This document shows positions 5,495 through 6,273 of a stretch of DNA of 6,273 bases, in pieces. Below the pieces are notes generated by a model. It saw only the letters and a list, made by a program, of their open reading frames with translations. It had not been told where the DNA came from and made no database searches. The stretch is from Moorella sp. UBA4076 (GTDB lineage: Bacteria; Bacillota; DSM-521; Neomoorellales; Neomoorellaceae). Within the stretch, counting starts at the first letter, position 1; each line of letters begins with the position of its first letter. Location: the NCBI GenBank assembly GCA_002383405.1, contig DFYS01000115.1, forward strand, positions 11,099-17,371. Reading direction: 5' to 3'. A program made the position numbers and the translations under genes.

Positions 5495-6130
5495 CTAGTG
5501 ATACAGGCAGAGCATAATTACTCCCAGGACACCAAAAATAAAGCCGGCAGTTTTGCCCAAGTCTTTTTCCGCCGCCTTATTGGCCAAGGTAGCGGCTATT
5601 CGCCCGCCGATAATAGTGCCGGCCCCCGCAACCAAAGCCGCCACCAGGGAAAGGTTTCGGTTCCAGGCGTATCCCAAGGCTCCGGAAGCTGCCGTAAAAG
5701 CCATGATAAGGGTCGAGGTGCCAATGGCTAAGTGCAAAGGATAACCCAGCACAAATACGAGCACCATCAGGATCATTACGCCGCCACCGGCCCCGAAAAG
5801 GCCGCTGATTACCCCGATGCCTAGCCCCAATGCTACAGCCGTTAGTTGGGGCACCAAACCAGAGGTGGTTTGGCCAACAGTGACAGAGCCGCCTTCGGTA
5901 TTTTCCTTACCGGGCTCGAGTTCCGCCAGATCTTTTCGGCCACGTAACCCGCGACGCCAGAATAAAACCCCATTGACAATAAGTAAAAGGCCAAAGCCGC
6001 TCCCCAGCCCGACTTCCGGCACCATAACCGCAAGCCGGCTGCTGATATAGGCCCCTACAACGGCAGCTATGGCCATAGCCACCCCCTGGCGCAGATAGAC
6101 ATTACCGTGTTTATAGTACGTAAAAGGCAA
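5495..6130 (-). CDS. TauE/SafE-family membrane permease, second half intact, N-terminal repeat lacking
   Basis: Predicted inner-membrane protein of the TauE/SafE family (PF01925), whose members export sulfite, sulfoacetate or other small anions. The readable 211 residues begin TYYKHGNVYLRQG, the loop that in the family follows the first helices. Two membrane segments follow (about residues 17-37 and 40-58), a charged loop (62-82), then the whole second repeat with GLFGAGGG near 110-117, AIGTST near 136-141 and closing helices ending CLYH. Family members are usually 240-280 residues with two such repeats, so about 50-70 N-terminal residues including the first GxGGG and TSL motifs are absent. 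The TTG at 6130 is the first usable start after that, with only a weak AGG upstream. The frame is open to the window edge, but its translation there (Arg-rich, not hydrophobic) does not fit the family. Either a truncated gene or a pseudogene; substrate cannot be told. Confidence 0.75.
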   Translation of the reverse strand: MPFTYYKHGNVYLRQGVAMAIAAVVGAYISSRLAVMVPEVGLGSGFGLLLIVNGVLFWRRGLRGRKDLAELEPGKENTEGGSVTVGQTTSGLVPQLTAVALGLGIGVISGLFGAGGGVMILMVLVFVLGYPLHLAIGTSTLIMAFTAASGALGYAWNRNLSLVAALVAGAGTIIGGRIAATLANKAAEKDLGKTAGFIFGVLGVIMLCLYH

Positions 6131-6273
6131 CTGCTCAGCCTGCCTGGCGGTCAGCCTGACAACAATAGCCCGGAAACCTGTATATGGCTGAACGGGTTTA
6201 TAATCATGACGGCAGGCAGCGCTAAGGCGGCTTAGAGATGGTAGCCTGAGCAGACGCCCATGCCGCTGACGCG
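6131..6273 (-). pseudogene. Apparent out-of-frame remains of the permease N-terminus
   Basis: In a different minus-strand frame from the permease, the sequence reads VSGMGVCSGYHL, a TAA at 6234-6232, then ALALPAVMIINPFSHIQVSG and LLLSG before TGA. This follows the layout of the family's first repeat and parallels the intact second repeat of the same protein (VISGLFGAGGGVMI... PLHLAIGTSTLIM), with SH aligned to LH. A shift near 6150-6165 would join it to LTARQAEQLPFTYYKHGN. At least one stop and one frameshift separate the two, suggesting 5' decay or sequence errors. The VSGMGVCSGYHL piece could instead be the tail of an unrelated upstream gene. Confidence 0.4.

Noticed and set aside
5454..5496. 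Short direct repeat ATAAGCGGCT at 5454-5463 and 5487-5496
   Set aside because: Ten bases only, next to a stop codon; may be chance and has no matching element structure.
1..6273. tRNA, rRNA, CRISPR array or riboswitch
   Set aside because: No cloverleaf, regularly spaced repeat series or recognised riboswitch core was seen by eye in the intergenic stretches.

Overview
The window looks like chromosomal DNA from an anaerobic Gram-positive bacterium, probably a thermophilic clostridial lineage of the Moorella/Desulfotomaculum kind. This is inferred from the oxygen-sensitive dehydratase-activase genes, strong GGAGG/GAGGTGA ribosome binding sites paired with TTG starts, a lipoprotein signal with a typical lipobox, and moderate GC. 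No ribosomal or other marker gene is present, so the assignment is tentative. Every intact gene reads on the minus strand; the only plus-strand coding trace is a transposase remnant.

Layout from left to right. (1) 1-109: start of an unrecognised minus-strand gene that runs off the left edge. (2) 133-939: a secreted, lipid-anchored thermonuclease (SNase family) with an intact catalytic set and a 22-residue tandem repeat in its linker. (3) About 1053-1299: remains of a small protein with a PPTP...TKH-type sequence. It is split by one apparent extra base and runs through its own terminator, so it is probably broken. (4) 1300-1699: no convincing gene; it holds one copy of an exact 22-bp direct repeat. 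(5) 1700-4904: the centrepiece, a two-gene operon transcribed leftward. It encodes a 717-residue protein that joins two HgdB-like/DUF2229-type halves, followed by a 2-hydroxyacyl-CoA dehydratase-type ATPase activase (BadF/BcrA family) with an extra four-cysteine tail. (6) 4905-5494: upstream region with a candidate promoter, an IS1380-like transposase remnant cut off at the second copy of the 22-bp repeat, and a good intrinsic terminator for the next gene. (7) 5495-6273: a TauE/SafE-type membrane permease whose first half is missing in frame; pieces of it seem to persist in another frame up to the window edge.

Functionally, the operon resembles the ATP-driven electron-injection systems of 2-hydroxyacyl-CoA dehydratases and benzoyl-CoA reductases. 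In those, a [4Fe-4S] homodimeric ATPase lowers the potential of an electron and passes it to a cysteine-ligated iron-sulfur partner. No CoA-transferase, ligase, electron-transfer flavoprotein or canonical dehydratase pair accompanies it here, so its substrate cannot be read from this window. It is the best candidate for an undescribed system. The flanks look eroded: a broken small gene, a transposase scrap, a dispersed repeat and a 5'-damaged permease suggest past rearrangement on both sides of a conserved operon.
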